From Psychrobacter piscatorii (GTDB lineage: Bacteria; Pseudomonadota; Gammaproteobacteria; Pseudomonadales; Moraxellaceae): a stretch of 43,366 nt of DNA. The stretch lies in contig NZ_CAJHAR010000031.1 of the NCBI RefSeq assembly GCF_904846415.1, positions 1 to 43,366 on the forward strand. The letters run 5' to 3'. The translations under genes and the position numbers were made by a program. The notes under the pieces were generated by a model that worked only from the letters and a program-made list of their open reading frames with translations, made no database searches and was not told the DNA's origin. How positions within the stretch are numbered: the first letter of the stretch is position 1; each line of letters opens with the position of its first letter. Positions 7,869-18,598 of this stretch are shown here, in pieces.

Positions 7869-9497
7869 CTATTCTTGTGGACTATTATTATTGAGTAAAT
7901 CCGTTTCATCTGAGCTTTGAGCAATCTCTTGCTCGACCTTTTCCATCAGCTTGTCATCAGGGCGGGCATCGAGGACCTCATCAGCATTACGGCCTTGCAA
8001 AATAACTTTGGCTCGCGCCTTCGCTTGCTTTTTATCTTTATCATCAATAGGATTCTCATTATCTTGATGGGTCAAAGTAGGCTCAGGTGTGGTTGAGGTT
8101 ATCGTCACATCAGCTTTGTCGCTACCAGCACTGCTCTGCATATACTCAAAAGCTTTCTCTAATTTGTCATTAAACCGCAAACGATAAATGGGTTCAGGCA
8201 AGCTAAAGCCTTCGTTTTCTAATGCATGTTTGGTCTCGCGAATGGCAATACTACGCGCTTTGGCAAAATCTGTCTCTGATTGATCCACCCAAACCTGAAA
8301 CTCTAAAACAATATTAGAGTCACCGACATTGATAATGACGGCAATCGCTTTAGGCTCATCCAATACAAATGCTAACGTATCTATTGCATCCAGTCCTACT
8401 TTGATGGCTGCCAATGGATCATCATTAGCATCAACGCCTAATTCAAAAGTAAAGCGGCGCTCGGGATTTTTGGTATAGTTTAGAATGGTACCTTTAAAGA
8501 CTTCAGCATTGGGAATACGTAACTGATTGCCATCTAATGTCATCAGTATCGTCGCACGTGAGGTCAGACGAACGACAATGCCCTCTTGCCCATTGATGAC
8601 CACTTGATCACGTGCACGAAATGGCTGACGGATACTAAGCATCAGGGAGGCAATATAGTTTTCGATAGTGTCTTTGACTGCAAAACCAACGGCAATACCG
8701 ATGACACCTGCCCCACCAAGCAGAGTACCTAAAATTGTCTCCGCCCCGATGAGACTCAGCCCTAAGATAAGACCAAAAATAATAAAAATGACTTTTACGG
8801 TCTGCGACAACAACTCGGCGACAAAAGGATTGGGCGTTAGGCGCTGCCACATTCTCTTGCGGTTAGATAACCAACTGCCAAACCATGTCACCAATGCAAA
8901 GATAACGATGCCGACTAGCAGTAAAGGCAAAGCTTTCACAAGGTTTTCTAATTGCGCTTTTAGACCTTGATAAACCGTCGAGACATTCTCTTGAACGTCC
9001 AACGTTCGATTAATATTGTCATCGACCGTGACAACATCTGTCAAACGATTGGTCAGATTGATGGCTTGCTGCGCTTTTTTTTCGTTGGCGGTCTCCCCTG
9101 TTAGGGTGACAACACCTTGGCTAACACTGACATTGACGGCCTGTAACCCTTCAATTTCAGAAAAAATACCATTGATACGCTGACGGATTTCATTGTCTTT
9201 TTGCGGTGTAGGTGTGGTTTCAATTTGACCGTTATTGGTGCTCTCGCCACTGATTACTGGTGGCGGGGCGGGTGTCGGTAATGAGGTGGCAGGTTCTGAT
9301 GCTTCCTCGTCTGGCGCAGGATCACTATCAGGTGTTGCCTCTTCTGTACTCTCCACGCCGAGCGCGGTTGCAATGCCAGAGAGCTCTTCACCAGCAGCAT
9401 AGGCGGGCCACGTAAATACGATGCTTAACATCAACAGCATTTGACCCCACGCTGTTATAAAACGGCGTATCATTGGACGGTCAAAATAAGTGGCCAT
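7869..9497 (-). CDS. BON-domain MscS-family mechanosensitive ion channel
   Basis: The protein is predicted to be a cell-envelope small-conductance mechanosensitive channel that opens under membrane tension. From the ATG at 9497 it has 542 residues; this start has AAAGG 6 nt upstream, whereas an upstream TTG at 9536 lacks one. A signal sequence ends near TWPAYAAGEE. A Pro/Thr/Glu-rich linker follows, then a BON domain (about 110-165: INGIFSEIEGLQAVNVSVSQ). Three membrane helices come next, the last being the Gly/Ala-rich pore helix (GTLLGGAGVIGIAVGFAVKD). The MscS beta and C-terminal domains follow, and then a charged tail. The BON domain may bind membrane or peptidoglycan. hisA lies 75 bp upstream. 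Confidence 0.88.
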   Translation of the reverse strand: MATYFDRPMIRRFITAWGQMLLMLSIVFTWPAYAAGEELSGIATALGVESTEEATPDSDPAPDEEASEPATSLPTPAPPPVISGESTNNGQIETTPTPQKDNEIRQRINGIFSEIEGLQAVNVSVSQGVVTLTGETANEKKAQQAINLTNRLTDVVTVDDNINRTLDVQENVSTVYQGLKAQLENLVKALPLLLVGIVIFALVTWFGSWLSNRKRMWQRLTPNPFVAELLSQTVKVIFIIFGLILGLSLIGAETILGTLLGGAGVIGIAVGFAVKDTIENYIASLMLSIRQPFRARDQVVINGQEGIVVRLTSRATILMTLDGNQLRIPNAEVFKGTILNYTKNPERRFTFELGVDANDDPLAAIKVGLDAIDTLAFVLDEPKAIAVIINVGDSNIVLEFQVWVDQSETDFAKARSIAIRETKHALENEGFSLPEPIYRLRFNDKLEKAFEYMQSSAGSDKADVTITSTTPEPTLTHQDNENPIDDKDKKQAKARAKVILQGRNADEVLDARPDDKLMEKVEQEIAQSSDETDLLNNNSPQE

Positions 9498-9572
9498 AAG
9501 CATCCTTTGCTTGTTTACAGATTTTATATCGTTCAAATTTTCACTGGTGATTAGCTATCTGATTTTCTTTAT

Positions 9573-10310
9573 TTAGCTATCTAAGTAACGTTGTGCTTCG
9601 CTCAGGTTTAACGTACCTTCATAAATAGCACGACCAGTGATGATACCTTCGATACAATCACCATAAGGCTTTAACAGCTCGATATCTTTCATGTCAGTCA
9701 CGCCGCCTGATGCAATCACGGGTAATCCGCCTTCGCGAGCCAAATTGACGGTTTGTTCAACATTGACGCCTTGCATCATGCCATCACGGGCAATATCAGT
9801 ATACACAATAGAAGAAACACCCACATCAGCGAAGCGCTTGGCAAGCTCGGTTGCCTTGGTATCGGTAACATTGGCCCAACCATGAGTGGCTACCATACCG
9901 TCTTTGGCATCGATACCAACGATAATATGTCCTGCAAATTCACGGCAAGCTTCTGCAACAAAATCCGGATCTTCAACAGCTTTTGTACCAATAATAATGT
10001 AGGTCAGACCAGCAGTAATGTATTGCTCAATAGTATTCATATTACGCACGCCGCCACCTAATTGAATAGGCAGGTTCGGATATGCTTTGGTAATATCATT
10101 GACCACTTGTCTATGTACTGGCACGCCATCAAAAGCACCATTCAGATCGACCAAATGTAGACGACGTGCGCCCTCATCTACCCAACGTGCAGCCATAGCG
10201 ACTGGGTCATCAGAAAACACCGTATCATCTTCCATACGGCCTTGTTTTAAACGTACACATTTACCATCTTTTAAATCAATGGCCGGGATAATGACAGGCA
10301 CAGCACACAT
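9573..10310 (-). CDS. hisA: Phosphoribosylformimino-5-aminoimidazole carboxamide ribotide isomerase
   Basis: HisA performs the fourth step of histidine biosynthesis, an Amadori isomerisation of ProFAR to PRFAR. The start is placed at the ATG at 10310, which gives [18 protein letters not shown] and 245 residues, the length of E. coli HisA. AAGGA lies 7 nt upstream; an ATG 21 nt further upstream directly abuts it and is less likely. The (beta/alpha)8-barrel markers are seen: catalytic Asp in [24 protein letters not shown], the second catalytic Asp in YTDIARDGM, and IASGGV. It is separated by about 22 kb from hisHB in this window, so the his genes are dispersed. Confidence 0.97.
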   Translation of the reverse strand: MCAVPVIIPAIDLKDGKCVRLKQGRMEDDTVFSDDPVAMAARWVDEGARRLHLVDLNGAFDGVPVHRQVVNDITKAYPNLPIQLGGGVRNMNTIEQYITAGLTYIIIGTKAVEDPDFVAEACREFAGHIIVGIDAKDGMVATHGWANVTDTKATELAKRFADVGVSSIVYTDIARDGMMQGVNVEQTVNLAREGGLPVIASGGVTDMKDIELLKPYGDCIEGIITGRAIYEGTLNLSEAQRYLDS

Positions 10311-11395
10311 ATAGCATTCCTTATAAAGCACAATTTTGGCAATAAATTTAGTAAATTACATTGTTGAGAATGAAACGATATTAGAGAATCAAACAACGAT
10401 AGAAAACACCACTCAGACGCGGCATAAATTATAGACAGATTCAAAAAACCAAATAAAATGGGTCAGAAATCTGCTCAAATAGAGATAGGATACAATCGAA
10501 ACCAAACAATCATAACCATAAGTTGTAGTACGTAGAATCACCACCAACATTCGTTAAATTCTATTACTGACTGGCAATTTTAGGTCAATTTAGCGTATAA
10601 TCCTAGGTAAATTTTTATTTGTTTCTATGTGATAGTAACCAGGTGTTACGCTTTTTGTTGAGTCGTTATTGCTTAGTAGCATATCGAGGCGATTCAGATA
10701 CAACGAGCAATGGCTAAATATATCTGTATGATATTGACTGATATTTTGCCAAAAAGGGTTATAATAGAAATCTAATCTGGTAGCTTGTATACCACCGATT
10801 CTGCAGTCTTAAGCCCTATTGGTTGCCTTTTAAATCCCTATCACGAGCTAACAATATTAGAACAGTTATGACTAGAGTTATAGCAGCTCACAATAATGAC
10901 GTGATGCTTGCTTATCTAGGTTGCCTTTTAGCCAGTTTGTCATCTACTTCAATAGATCGTTATTTGGTCACACTTCTAAAAAATCGCGTATTTTTAAACG
11001 ATACTGATTGGATAAAAGTGGCCCATCATACTGGTGTTACAAGTTTTTAATTTCAATGAAACGTGTGATAAGGCTGTTATTTTCAAAGTAATCTCTTTTG
11101 GCAGTGTGCTTTTGGCGATTGATTTTGATTCGATAGTTTTAGCATACACCTTGGTAGCCAGTCGCCACTTTGGTAATTCGAATAAGACATTAACGTGTTG
11201 TTAAGGAGTCTAAGGTCAGCGTTAATACTCTTAATAGTAGTTATGATTATGTATTGCCCTCACAGAGCTTTCATCGCTATTTCAATATAGAAGTAGATGA
11301 TTGAAGGCTTTATTGAGTGATATAAATGTTCATACTACCGATGTACCAAACAGGACGTCTGGTATCGTTTTAGACTATGGACTAAGTTTTCGCTT
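10311..11395. other. Long intergenic region between hisA and nqrA
   Basis: This 1.1-kb AT-rich gap separates divergent hisA and the nqr operon. A TATAAT on the minus strand (10428-10433) is a candidate hisA promoter. Plus-strand TATAAT candidates lie at 10596-10601 and 10760-10765; the latter has TTGACT 20 bp upstream, which is too long a spacer for a good promoter. Two inverted repeats of form TAAC-N5-GTTA occur at 10636-10648 and 11191-11203. A 12-bp repeat GGTTGCCTTTTA occurs at 10821 and 10919. A 60-codon ORF (10868-11050) has no ribosome site and no recognised relative. No RNA gene was recognised. Confidence 0.5.
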
Positions 11396-12748
11396 ATGAT
11401 TACCATCAAAAAAGGTTTGGATTTGCCCATCACCGGTGAACCCTCCCACGAGATATCTGAGCACCAACCGACACATGTAGCACTTGTTGGCTATGACTAC
11501 GTGGGCATGAAGCCTACGATGAATGTCAAAGAAGGTGACATCGTAGCAAAAGGTCAGCCCGTTTTTGAAGACAAAAAACGTGTTGGCGTCATCTACACTG
11601 CACCTGCTGCTGGTAAGGTCGTCGCGATTAAACGCGGTGAGCGCCGAGTGTTTGAAAGTCTTGTGATCGCGGTCGATCCAAAAGGTGAAGAAATAGACTT
11701 TGAGCGCTATGACTCACAGCAGCTTGCTGACCTAGACTCTGAAGTCGTTGAAACCCAACTGATTGCCTCTGGCGAATGGACTGCGTTTCGTACGCGCCCC
11801 TACAGCCGTGCACCAGAAATTGGTGCTCGTCCACACGCTATCTTTGTCACAGCAATGGATACCAATCCATTAGCCCTTGACCCAATGCTGGTGATCAATG
11901 AGCAGCTACAAGCGTTCAATGATGGACTTGCTGTATTATCTACGCTTAGTCCAAAGACTTTTGTCTGCCATCATGGCGATGCCCAGCTGACGCCAGTTGC
12001 AAAAACTGCGGCTAATAATGTCACTGAGTATCACGCCTTTGCTGGTAAACATCCAGCAGGTCTTGCTGGTACGCACATTCACTTTTTGCATCCAATCATG
12101 CGCGGTGTGTCCGTATGGACGATTGGATACCAAGACGTGATTGCGATTGGTAAACTGTTCACGACTGGACATCTATATACACGCCGTATGCTGAGTTTAG
12201 CTGGTCCTGCGGTTACCAAGCCACATCTGGTTGCGACCGAGCGCGGCGCTGATATTACGGCATTGACTAAAGGTCAATTGGCGGCAGGCGATAATCGTAT
12301 TATCTCAGGTTCAGTCTTGTCTGGTCGTAAAGTGTTTGACAATATCGCTTATCTTGGTCGTTTTCATAATCAGATCAGTGTACTAGCTGAAGGCCATGAG
12401 CGTCCAGCGTTCCACTTCTTTAGCCCAGGTAAAAACCGCTTCTCAAAACTGCCTATCTATATTTCGCAGTTCTTTGGTGGCAAAAAATACAATTTCACCA
12501 CGACAAGTAACGGCTCACCTCGCGCCATGGTACCAATCGGTGTCTATGAAGAAGTCATGCCTCAAGATTATCTACCGACCCAACTGTTACGTGCTTTGAT
12601 TGTCGAAGACATCTTAAGCGCCACTGATTTGGGTGTACTTGAGTTGGACGAAGAAGACTTGGCACTATGCACCTTTGTATCTCCTGGCAAATATGAGTTC
12701 GGTGATATTTTGCGTGATAACTTAACGCGCATTGAGCTGGAGGGCTAA
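11396..12748 (+). CDS. nqrA: Na+-translocating NADH:quinone reductase subunit A
   Basis: NqrA is the cytoplasmic-side, cofactor-poor subunit of the sodium-pumping respiratory NADH dehydrogenase and is implicated in quinone binding. The 450-residue product begins [16 protein letters not shown], the usual NqrA N-terminus, which fixes the start although the ribosome site is weak. It has the typical length and the conserved barrel-sandwich-like N-terminal part ([18 protein letters not shown]). It opens a six-gene operon, with nqrB following after 5 bp. The long upstream gap suggests dedicated regulation. Confidence 0.98.
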   Translation: MITIKKGLDLPITGEPSHEISEHQPTHVALVGYDYVGMKPTMNVKEGDIVAKGQPVFEDKKRVGVIYTAPAAGKVVAIKRGERRVFESLVIAVDPKGEEIDFERYDSQQLADLDSEVVETQLIASGEWTAFRTRPYSRAPEIGARPHAIFVTAMDTNPLALDPMLVINEQLQAFNDGLAVLSTLSPKTFVCHHGDAQLTPVAKTAANNVTEYHAFAGKHPAGLAGTHIHFLHPIMRGVSVWTIGYQDVIAIGKLFTTGHLYTRRMLSLAGPAVTKPHLVATERGADITALTKGQLAAGDNRIISGSVLSGRKVFDNIAYLGRFHNQISVLAEGHERPAFHFFSPGKNRFSKLPIYISQFFGGKKYNFTTTSNGSPRAMVPIGVYEEVMPQDYLPTQLLRALIVEDILSATDLGVLELDEEDLALCTFVSPGKYEFGDILRDNLTRIELEG

Positions 12749-12753
12749 CCACG

Positions 12754-13989
12754 ATGAAATTTTTACACAATATGTTCGATCGTATGGAGCCATCTTTCAC
12801 TAAAGGCGGCAAACACGAAAAGTACTACGCTATTTTTGAGATGTTTGATACGTTCTTACGTCAACCAGACTCAACCACCTATGCGTCATCGCATGTGCGT
12901 GATGGTATTGATCTAAAACGTATTATGATTACGGTATGGCTATGTACGTTCCCAGCAATGTTTTGGGGTATGTACAATATCGGTCATCAAGCACTAACTG
13001 CTATCGCTCAGCTTGGCTTGCAGCCTGACGGCTGGCGTACAGTTATCACTAGCATGGCAGGCTATAACCCAGACAGTATCTGGGCTAGCTTTGTCTACGG
13101 AGCCATGCAGTTTTTGCCGATTTATATCGTGACGTTTGCGGTTGGTATTCTCTGTGAGATTATCTTTGCCGTTGTTCGCGGGCACGAAGTCAACGAAGGT
13201 TTCTTTGTGACGTCAGTTCTATTTGCATTATGTCTACCACCTGATATTCCATTATGGCAAGTTGCCCTAGGTATTATCTTTGGTGTGGTTGTCGCAAAAG
13301 AAGTGTTCGGTGGTACTGGTAAAAACTTCTTGAACCCTGCCCTATCGGGTCGTGCATTCCTGTATTTTGCTTATCCAGCGTATATGTCTGGTGACTCAGT
13401 ATGGACGGCAGTAGATGGATTCTCAGGCGCGACGCCGCTTGGCCTTGCAGCCCTTGGTGTGGTTCCTCAGGACTTTGTCGATGTCTATGGTAATGCGATC
13501 ACGTGGAGTGATGCATTCTTAGGTAATATGCAAGGTAGTATCGGTGAAGTATCAACGTTAGCTATCCTAATGGGTGCTGCGGTGTTGCTTTGGACGCGTA
13601 TTGCTTCTTGGCGCATCATGGCAGGTTGTGTGGTTGGTCTGATCGCTACGTCTCTTGTGTTCAATATGGTTGGCTCTGACGACAATATGATGATGAGCTT
13701 GCCGTTCTACTGGCACTTAGTGATCGGTGGTTTCGCTTTCGGTGCTGTGTTTATGGCAACCGATCCAGTTTCAGCTGCGCATACTAATAAAGGCCGCTGG
13801 GCTTACGGTATTTTGATTGGTTTTATGACCGTATTGATTCGTGTCATTAACCCTGCTTTCCCAGAAGGCATCATGCTGGCCATTTTGTTTGCCAACTTAT
13901 TTGCTCCACTGTTTGATTATTTTGTGACCCAAGCAAACATCAAACGCCAAACCGCTCGGAGGGTTCGTTATGTCCAAGCCCAAAAGTAA
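12754..13989 (+). CDS. nqrB: Na+-translocating NADH:quinone reductase subunit B
   Basis: NqrB is an integral membrane subunit carrying a covalently bound FMN and forming part of the sodium path and quinone site. The 411-residue protein has about ten hydrophobic segments. [10 protein letters not shown] contains the SGAT motif whose threonine is the FMN attachment site; this is a substrate site for the ApbE encoded downstream at 18599. The gene begins 5 bp after nqrA and overlaps nqrC by 20 bp, which implies translational coupling. Confidence 0.98.
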   Translation: MKFLHNMFDRMEPSFTKGGKHEKYYAIFEMFDTFLRQPDSTTYASSHVRDGIDLKRIMITVWLCTFPAMFWGMYNIGHQALTAIAQLGLQPDGWRTVITSMAGYNPDSIWASFVYGAMQFLPIYIVTFAVGILCEIIFAVVRGHEVNEGFFVTSVLFALCLPPDIPLWQVALGIIFGVVVAKEVFGGTGKNFLNPALSGRAFLYFAYPAYMSGDSVWTAVDGFSGATPLGLAALGVVPQDFVDVYGNAITWSDAFLGNMQGSIGEVSTLAILMGAAVLLWTRIASWRIMAGCVVGLIATSLVFNMVGSDDNMMMSLPFYWHLVIGGFAFGAVFMATDPVSAAHTNKGRWAYGILIGFMTVLIRVINPAFPEGIMLAILFANLFAPLFDYFVTQANIKRQTARRVRYVQAQK

Positions 13990-14872
13990 TAACGCAAAAA
14001 CCATTAGTGTGGCTTTGATGCTGTGCTTGGTGTGTTCCGTATTGGTCTCGGCAGCTGCCGTTGGCCTAAAGCCAGCACAAGTCGAAAATGCGCGCTTAGA
14101 TCGTAACAAAAACATTTTGGTTGCGGCTGACATGTACGATGCAGAGTCTGATACAGCAGATGATGTTGCCGAACGTTTTAAAGACTTCGATGTCAAAATC
14201 ATTGATCTAAACAAGGGCAACTACCTTGATGACGATGAGTTAAAAACGGCTGGTATTCCTGATCGTAATGCTTATGACGCCAGTCAAGCGACAAAAAACC
14301 AAGCCTTAAGTGAAGACTTGGGTGACAATGATCCTGCTGGTATTGGCCGCAAGCCAAAATATGCTAAAGTCTATGTCAAAGAAGATGACGCGGGTAAGCC
14401 TGAGCTAATCGTTTTGCCAATTCAAGGCTACGGACTCTGGGGTACGATCTATGGTTTCTTAACCCTTGAAAGTGACATGAATACCATCAAAGGTATCAGC
14501 TTTTATGAGCATAAAGAAACCCCAGGTCTTGGCGCTCGTATCGAAGAGCCAGAATGGCGCGCAAAGTGGAACGGCATCCACTCTTATGATGACAGTGGCG
14601 AAGTTGCCACGGGTGTAACCAAAGCCGGCAATTCAAAAGAAAACTGGGTTGATGGCATCAGTGGTGCAACTCTGACTAGCCGCGGCGTCAGTAATATGAT
14701 TCAGTTTTGGTTAGGCGAGCAAGGCTATAAGCCTTATCTAGATATGCTACGTGAACAGAGCGGCCAGACACTTGATAATGCAGACACACAAGCAAATCAA
14801 TCAAAGCTGGCAGCTCAACCTGAAACCGAATTGGCAGCCAAGCTACCAGTAGCAAACGGCAAGGAGGCATAA
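13970..14872 (+). CDS. nqrC: Na+-translocating NADH:quinone reductase subunit C
   Basis: NqrC holds the second covalent FMN of the Na+-NQR complex on a periplasmic domain tethered by an N-terminal helix ([20 protein letters not shown]). The 300-residue protein shows [16 protein letters not shown], containing the SGAT FMN-attachment motif used by ApbE. The start is set by GGAGG 7 nt upstream, within the nqrB coding region. The last 35 residues are Ala/Glu/Gln-rich and appear to extend beyond the conserved fold. nqrD starts one base after the stop. Confidence 0.98.
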   Translation: MSKPKSNNAKTISVALMLCLVCSVLVSAAAVGLKPAQVENARLDRNKNILVAADMYDAESDTADDVAERFKDFDVKIIDLNKGNYLDDDELKTAGIPDRNAYDASQATKNQALSEDLGDNDPAGIGRKPKYAKVYVKEDDAGKPELIVLPIQGYGLWGTIYGFLTLESDMNTIKGISFYEHKETPGLGARIEEPEWRAKWNGIHSYDDSGEVATGVTKAGNSKENWVDGISGATLTSRGVSNMIQFWLGEQGYKPYLDMLREQSGQTLDNADTQANQSKLAAQPETELAAKLPVANGKEA

Positions 14873-14873
14873 C

Positions 14874-15545
14874 ATGGCTGATACTAAAAGTATTTTAACC
14901 ACGCCTATTTTTGACAATAATCCCATTGGTCTACAGATTCTCGGTATCTGTTCGGCGCTGGCGGTCACAACAAGTATGGCAAATGCCATGGTCATGTGTG
15001 TGGCATTGACATTGGTAACGGCGTTCTCAAGCTTCTTTATCTCTGTCATTCGTAAAAAGATTCCATCGAGCATCCGTATCATTGTACAGATGACGATTAT
15101 TGCTTCATTAGTTATCTTGGTAGATCAGGTTCTAAAAGCCGTCGCTTATGATGTGAGTAAAGGTCTGTCGGTCTTCGTTGGTTTGATTATCACCAACTGT
15201 ATCGTTATGGGCCGTGCTGAAGCATTTGCGATGAGCAACCCGCCAATCCCAAGCTTTTTAGATGGTATTGGTAACGGTCTTGGTTACTCAGCGGTCTTAT
15301 TATTCGTTGCCACCATTCGTGAGCTGTTAGGCGCAGGTACTTGGTTTGGTATCACGATCCTACAGCCAGTTACTGATGGCGGTTGGTATATACCGAATGG
15401 CTTATTGCTGTTGCCACCATCAGCGTTTTTCATTATTGCTTTGTTTATCGCTATCGTCCGTATCTGGAAACCAGAGCAAGTGGAAGAAGCTGAGTTTGTA
15501 ATGAAGCCGCAGTCTAAAGGCATGGCACATGGAGGCGGTCACTAA
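14874..15545 (+). CDS. nqrD: Na+-translocating NADH:quinone reductase subunit D
   Basis: NqrD is a membrane subunit homologous to NqrE and to RnfA/RnfE; the pair coordinates a membrane-buried iron centre. The 223-residue product has about six hydrophobic helices and the conserved [14 protein letters not shown] segment with its cysteine. A strong ribosome site (GGAGG) precedes the ATG. The stop codon shares one base with the nqrE start (TAATG). Confidence 0.98.
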   Translation: MADTKSILTTPIFDNNPIGLQILGICSALAVTTSMANAMVMCVALTLVTAFSSFFISVIRKKIPSSIRIIVQMTIIASLVILVDQVLKAVAYDVSKGLSVFVGLIITNCIVMGRAEAFAMSNPPIPSFLDGIGNGLGYSAVLLFVATIRELLGAGTWFGITILQPVTDGGWYIPNGLLLLPPSAFFIIALFIAIVRIWKPEQVEEAEFVMKPQSKGMAHGGGH

Positions 15546-16153
15546 TGGGACATTATATTAGTTTATTTATAACCTCAGTCTTTATTGAAAACATGGCACT
15601 TGCCTACTTCTTAGGTATGTGTACGTTTTTGGCCGTATCCAAAAAAGTCTCAACGGCTATTGGTTTAGGGGTTGCTGTAATTGTCGTGATGGCCATCACG
15701 GTTCCGCTAAACAACTTGCTATTCCAGTTCATCCTAAAAGATGGTGCGCTGGCATGGGCAGGCTTTCCTGATATCGACCTCAGCTTTTTAGGATTGCTCA
15801 GTTATATTGGTTTGATTGCTGCCACCGTACAGATTTTAGAGATGTTCTTAGACAAGTTTGTACCAAGTCTTTATAACGCGCTTGGGGTATTCTTACCACT
15901 GATCACTGTAAACTGTGCCATCTTAGGTGGTGTACTATTTATGGTAGAGCGTGACTATAACTTTGGTGAGTCTGTCGTCTATGGTGTGGGTGCAGGCTTC
16001 GGTTGGGCACTTGCTATTACTGCATTGGCAGGTATTCGTGAAAAGCTCAAATACTCAGACATTCCAGCGCCATTGCGCGGTCTTGGTATTACCTTTCTCA
16101 CGGTTGGTCTTATGTCGCTCGGCTTTATGTCGTTCGGTGGTATGTCCATCTAA
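15545..16153 (+). CDS. nqrE: Na+-translocating NADH:quinone reductase subunit E
   Basis: NqrE pairs with NqrD in the membrane and shares the iron centre between them. The 202-residue protein has six hydrophobic segments and the conserved cysteines in [13 protein letters not shown] and [11 protein letters not shown]. It overlaps nqrD by one base. A 122-bp gap without an evident terminator separates it from nqrF, which has its own strong ribosome site. Confidence 0.98.
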   Translation: MGHYISLFITSVFIENMALAYFLGMCTFLAVSKKVSTAIGLGVAVIVVMAITVPLNNLLFQFILKDGALAWAGFPDIDLSFLGLLSYIGLIAATVQILEMFLDKFVPSLYNALGVFLPLITVNCAILGGVLFMVERDYNFGESVVYGVGAGFGWALAITALAGIREKLKYSDIPAPLRGLGITFLTVGLMSLGFMSFGGMSI

Positions 16154-16275
16154 ACTACTAAGCTCAAAGCTTCTATTAGCTATTTGATCTATTTAATTCA
16201 TTTATTCGGTAAGGGTTCGGACACAGCTTAAAACATGTCTTCGCACCCCTACCCCATAGATTAAGGATACCTACC

Positions 16276-17511
16276 ATGGATTACGCTACGGCGATTGGTG
16301 GCGTTGCTATGTTTACCTTGATCATCATGGGCCTTGTCGCTATTATTTTGGCGGCGCGCTCAAGACTGGTCAGTTCAGGCGATGTTACTATCCATATTAA
16401 TGATAATCCCGATAATGACGTGGTGACACCAGCAGGCGGTAAACTACTGCAAACGCTAGCGGGCGAAGGCATCTTTTTGTCTTCAGCGTGTGGTGGCGGT
16501 GGTACCTGTGCGCAGTGTCGTTGCCGCGTTATTGAAGGTGGCGGGTCTATTTTGCCCACCGAAGAAGGCTACTTTACTCAAGGCGAGATCCGCAATCACA
16601 TGCGCTTGGCTTGTCAGGTAGCTGTTAAGCAAGACATGAAAATTGAGATTGATCCTGAGTTCTTTGATGTACAGAAATGGGAATGTGAGGTTGTCTCTAA
16701 TGACAACGTTGCGACTTTCATTAAAGAGCTGGTACTAAAAATTCCAGAAGGCGAAGAAGTAAACTTCCGCGCTGGTGGTTATGTGCAGCTCGAAGCGCCA
16801 CCGCATGAAGTACATTACAAAGACTTTGCGATTGACGAAGAGTATAGAGAAGACTGGGAAAAATTCGGTATCTTCAACTATGTCTCGAAAGTTGATGAGC
16901 CTGTTATCCGTGCTTACTCGATGGCCAACTACCCTGAAGAGAAAGGCCTCATCAAGTTCAACATTCGTATCGCAAGTCCTCCGCCACGTGGTGGTGACGG
17001 CATCCCGCCAGGCAAAATGTCCTCTTGGGTATTTAGCCTAGTCCCTGGTGACAAAGTGACAGTTTCAGGTCCTTACGGTGAGTTCTTTGCCAAGAAGACC
17101 GAAGCTGAAATGATCTTTGTCGGTGGTGGTGCTGGTATGGCCCCAATGCGCTCGCATATCTTTGATCAGCTCAAACGCTTGAACACTGATCGTAAGATTA
17201 GCTTCTGGTACGGTGCTCGCTCAATTCGTGAGATGTTCTACGTTGAAGACTATGACCAACTGGAAGAAGAGTTTGATAACTTTGAGTGGCATGTGGCACT
17301 GTCTGACCCATTACCAGAAGATAACTGGGAAGGTCCAACAGGATTTATCCATAATGTGTTGCTCGAAAACTATCTGAAAGATCATCCAAACCCCGAAGAC
17401 TGTGAATACTACATGTGTGGGCCACCGATGATGAACGCTGCTGTCATCGACATGCTACACAGCATGGGCGTAGAAGACGAAAACATCATGCTTGATGACT
17501 TCGGTGGTTAA
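16276..17511 (+). CDS. nqrF: Na+-translocating NADH:quinone reductase subunit F (NADH-oxidising)
   Basis: NqrF is the electron entry subunit: it takes hydride from NADH onto FAD and passes electrons through a 2Fe-2S cluster. The 411-residue protein has an N-terminal membrane helix (about 5-27), a ferredoxin domain with the cluster cysteines in [15 protein letters not shown] and LACQV, an FAD-binding domain (RAYSMANYP) and an NADH-binding domain ([14 protein letters not shown]). AAGGA lies 9 nt upstream of the ATG. It ends the operon, and a terminator follows about 30 bp after the stop. Confidence 0.98.
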   Translation: MDYATAIGGVAMFTLIIMGLVAIILAARSRLVSSGDVTIHINDNPDNDVVTPAGGKLLQTLAGEGIFLSSACGGGGTCAQCRCRVIEGGGSILPTEEGYFTQGEIRNHMRLACQVAVKQDMKIEIDPEFFDVQKWECEVVSNDNVATFIKELVLKIPEGEEVNFRAGGYVQLEAPPHEVHYKDFAIDEEYREDWEKFGIFNYVSKVDEPVIRAYSMANYPEEKGLIKFNIRIASPPPRGGDGIPPGKMSSWVFSLVPGDKVTVSGPYGEFFAKKTEAEMIFVGGGAGMAPMRSHIFDQLKRLNTDRKISFWYGARSIREMFYVEDYDQLEEEFDNFEWHVALSDPLPEDNWEGPTGFIHNVLLENYLKDHPNPEDCEYYMCGPPMMNAAVIDMLHSMGVEDENIMLDDFGG

Positions 17512-17540
17512 GTTAGCTAGATAAACTCAAAAGCATACAA

Positions 17541-17570
17541 AAAAGAGTCTCAATTGAGGCTCTTTTTTTG
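17541..17570 (+). terminator. Rho-independent terminator of the nqr operon
   Basis: AAAAGAGTCTCAA (17541-17553) and TTGAGGCTCTTTT (17554-17566) form a near-perfect palindrome with one G-T wobble, followed by a T-run. The A-run on the left means it could work in both directions. Confidence 0.85.
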
Positions 17571-17630
17571 TGCGATTTTTAGTAATTATTATGATTCCTT
17601 AGACTACAAATCTAACTAGTAGATTAACTT

Positions 17631-17639
17631 TGCTATCCT
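17631..17639 (+). promoter_or_regulatory. Extended -10 promoter candidate for the SDR gene
   Basis: TGCTATCCT within CTTTGCTATCCTA lies 37 nt before the SDR start, directly after the nqr terminator. There is no good -35. It matches the TTTGCTATA-type motif seen elsewhere in the window. Confidence 0.4.
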
Positions 17640-17676
17640 ATATCATGGACTCTCTAAATATTAAGAAAGGACGCTT

Positions 17677-18477
17677 ATGAAAACGAAATACAAAGATCTA
17701 ACCATTTGGATCACTGGTGCCTCTAGTGGTATTGGGCAAGCATTAGCGATTGCTTTTGCCAAGCGTGGTGCTAGAATTATTCTCAGTGGCCGTGATAACG
17801 AAAAGCTAGAAGCCGTCAAAAAAAGCTGCAAGCGTGCGAACAGGCATATTGTCATTCCTTTTGATATTAGTGACGCGGCTCAAGCAAGAGCAGCCTATGA
17901 CAATGCCAAAGCTCAAGCAGGAACAATCGATTGGCTCATCAATAATGCTGGTATCAGTCAACGCTCACTCATCATGGAGACAGATGAAGACGTCGAGCGT
18001 CAGATCATGGAGATAGACTACTTTGCCCAGACGCGTCTGACGAGACTGGTATTGCCAGACATGATCGCACAAGGCGGTGGCAAGATCGTCATGGTATCAA
18101 GTGTGGCAGGCTTATTAGGTACGCAATATCGCGGCGCTTACGGGGCAGCAAAAGCCGCACTGCATATGTGGGCGAACAGCTTACGTGCTGAACTGCATGA
18201 CCAAGGCATAGAAGTGGCAACGATATTCCCAGGATTTATCCAAACCAATATCTCTATCAATGCATTAACAGGTGATGGCAGCGCCCAAGGAACGATGGAT
18301 GAGGCAACCAATAAAGGTCTGACTGCCACTGAGTTTGCAAAGCAAGTGGTGAAGGCACTCACAAAAGGCGAGGAATATATCATTGTTGCTGGTCGCAAAG
18401 AAAAACTGGCAACACGAGTCAATCGCGTGTCACCACCGAAACTCTATAAGCTAATACGCGAGTCGCAAGTAAAATAG
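17677..18477 (+). CDS. Short-chain dehydrogenase/reductase (SDR family)
   Basis: This 266-residue protein is a classical NAD(P)-dependent SDR, presumably cytoplasmic; its substrate is unknown. The Rossmann nucleotide motif TGASSGIGQAL is at about residues 13-23, NNAG near 89-92, and the catalytic Ser-Tyr-Lys set in VSSVAGLLGTQYRGAYGAAK (about 140-160). It resembles the DHRS7/YqjQ-like branch. The start is supported by AAAGGA 7 nt upstream. It sits between the nqr operon and apbE, but has its own promoter candidate and follows a terminator, so a role in Na+-NQR assembly is not implied. Confidence 0.9.
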   Translation: MKTKYKDLTIWITGASSGIGQALAIAFAKRGARIILSGRDNEKLEAVKKSCKRANRHIVIPFDISDAAQARAAYDNAKAQAGTIDWLINNAGISQRSLIMETDEDVERQIMEIDYFAQTRLTRLVLPDMIAQGGGKIVMVSSVAGLLGTQYRGAYGAAKAALHMWANSLRAELHDQGIEVATIFPGFIQTNISINALTGDGSAQGTMDEATNKGLTATEFAKQVVKALTKGEEYIIVAGRKEKLATRVNRVSPPKLYKLIRESQVK

Positions 18478-18598
18478 CTTGGTATGCAGTAGATTGTCAC
18501 TGAACATTGCCATCATTGGTATTTATAGGGTCAAGGGGTGTAAAATAAGCGTGTCTTGTTTTACACCCTATTCATTTCTGCGTCATACCGAAGATATT

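Noticed and set aside
10868..11050. A 60-codon ORF in the hisA-nqrA gap
   Set aside because: It has no ribosome site and no family resemblance that I recognise, and its upstream TATAAT has a poorly spaced -35. It was not listed as a gene, although transcript data could revive it.
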